Of a DNA stretch of 6,695 bases, positions 6,587 through 6,695 are shown one piece after another. The stretch is from Bacteroidales bacterium. Its GTDB lineage: Bacteria > Bacteroidota > Bacteroidia > Bacteroidales > F082. The stretch's first letter is position 1. Each line of letters opens with the position of its first letter. The notes under the pieces are model-generated. The model was not told the DNA's origin. It did not search any database and saw only the letters and a program-made list of their open reading frames with translations. Position numbers and translations under genes: made by a program. The stretch spans positions 1 through 6,695 of the forward strand of contig JAFRRE010000031.1 in NCBI GenBank assembly GCA_017428285.1. The letters are read 5' to 3'.

Positions 6587-6695
6587 ATGCAAGAAAGAAA
6601 ATATCCCGTTGGTATTCAGACCTTTGAGAAATTAAGGGAAGAAAACTATCTTTATATCGACAAGACGGACTTGGTTTGGAAGATGACAAAAGAAA
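6587..6695 (+). CDS. AAA-ATPase-like / PD-(D/E)XK nuclease family protein, N-terminal fragment (3' partial)
   Basis: Thirty-six complete codons are visible before the window ends. The sequence begins MQERKYPVGIQTFEKLREEN and continues with YLYIDKTDLVWKM. This matches the very conserved opening of the AAA-ATPase-like family (Pfam AAA-ATPase_like, PF09820), whose members read 'P-(I/V)-G-I-Q-x-F-x-x-L-R-E-x-x-x-x-Y-(V/I)-D-K-T' just before a Walker A-type loop and usually end in a PD-(D/E)XK nuclease domain. The Walker loop and nuclease part lie beyond the window and cannot be checked. The start is chosen because the family motif begins within about five residues and the ATG sits directly downstream of a promoter box. 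Family members occur in many copies in Bacteroidetes genomes and their role is unknown. It appears to be a separate transcription unit from the secreted-protein genes. Confidence 0.85.
   Translation, partial: MQERKYPVGIQTFEKLREENYLYIDKTDLVWKMTKE

Noticed and set aside
6376..6588. Minus-strand open frame of 70 codons across the gap after the lipoprotein gene
   Set aside because: It has no signal peptide or recognisable motif, is antisense to the hairpin and promoter box, and its start overlaps the start of the AAA-ATPase-like gene. The hairpin accounts for the unusual sequence better.
6486..6689. Minus-strand open frame of 67 codons overlapping the right-edge gene
   Set aside because: It lies antisense to the confidently recognised start of the AAA-ATPase-like gene and has no family features.
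1..6695. Phage-defence, CRISPR, transposon or tRNA content
   Set aside because: No direct repeat-spacer pattern, transposase motif, terminal repeats or cloverleaf was seen. A caspase-like domain can occur in defence systems, but here it has a signal peptide and T9SS domain, which places it outside the cytoplasm.

Overview
The window looks like a piece of a Bacteroidales-type (Bacteroidota) chromosome. Four things point that way. Two neighbouring proteins end in type IX secretion (T9SS) type A sorting domains. One of these is a BspA-type leucine-rich repeat protein. The promoter-like sites fit the Bacteroidetes -7 consensus TAnnTTTG, and no convincing Shine-Dalgarno sites were noted. The gene entering the right edge belongs to the AAA-ATPase-like/PD-(D/E)XK family, which is multicopy in this phylum. 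The species cannot be named from this evidence.

Layout, all genes on the + strand: (1) bases 1-160 hold the C-terminal 52 codons of a small, probably secreted beta-strand-rich protein, possibly DUF3244-like. (2) Bases 185-4345 encode a 1386-aa secreted multidomain protein. It has a signal peptide, a conserved N-terminal region, a clan CD cysteine protease domain (C13/caspase-like, His284/Cys331), an EF-hand-like calcium loop, a long parallel beta-helix region, an alpha-helical region and a T9SS sorting domain. (3) A short gap carries a -7 promoter box inside an inverted repeat. (4) Bases 4420-6117 encode a 565-aa BspA-like LRR protein with a divergent InlB-type domain and a T9SS sorting domain. 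(5) Three bases later, 6121-6369 encodes an 82-aa lipoprotein. (6) A 217-base non-coding stretch contains a large hairpin whose pairing works only in + strand RNA, followed by a -7 promoter box. (7) Bases 6587-6695 are the first 36 codons of an AAA-ATPase-like protein cut by the window edge.

Taken together this is a cell-surface/secretome locus: a large exported protease with a putative glycan- or surface-binding beta-helix, a surface LRR adhesin-like protein, and a small lipoprotein probably co-expressed with the adhesin. The last gene has its own promoter-like box and looks functionally unrelated. Base composition is strikingly mosaic inside the protease gene: the catalytic half is AT-rich and the C-terminal half is about 60% GC in places. 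I saw no tRNA, rRNA, CRISPR array, transposase or defence system. The parts that stand out are the protease architecture, the composition break and the strand-specific hairpin.
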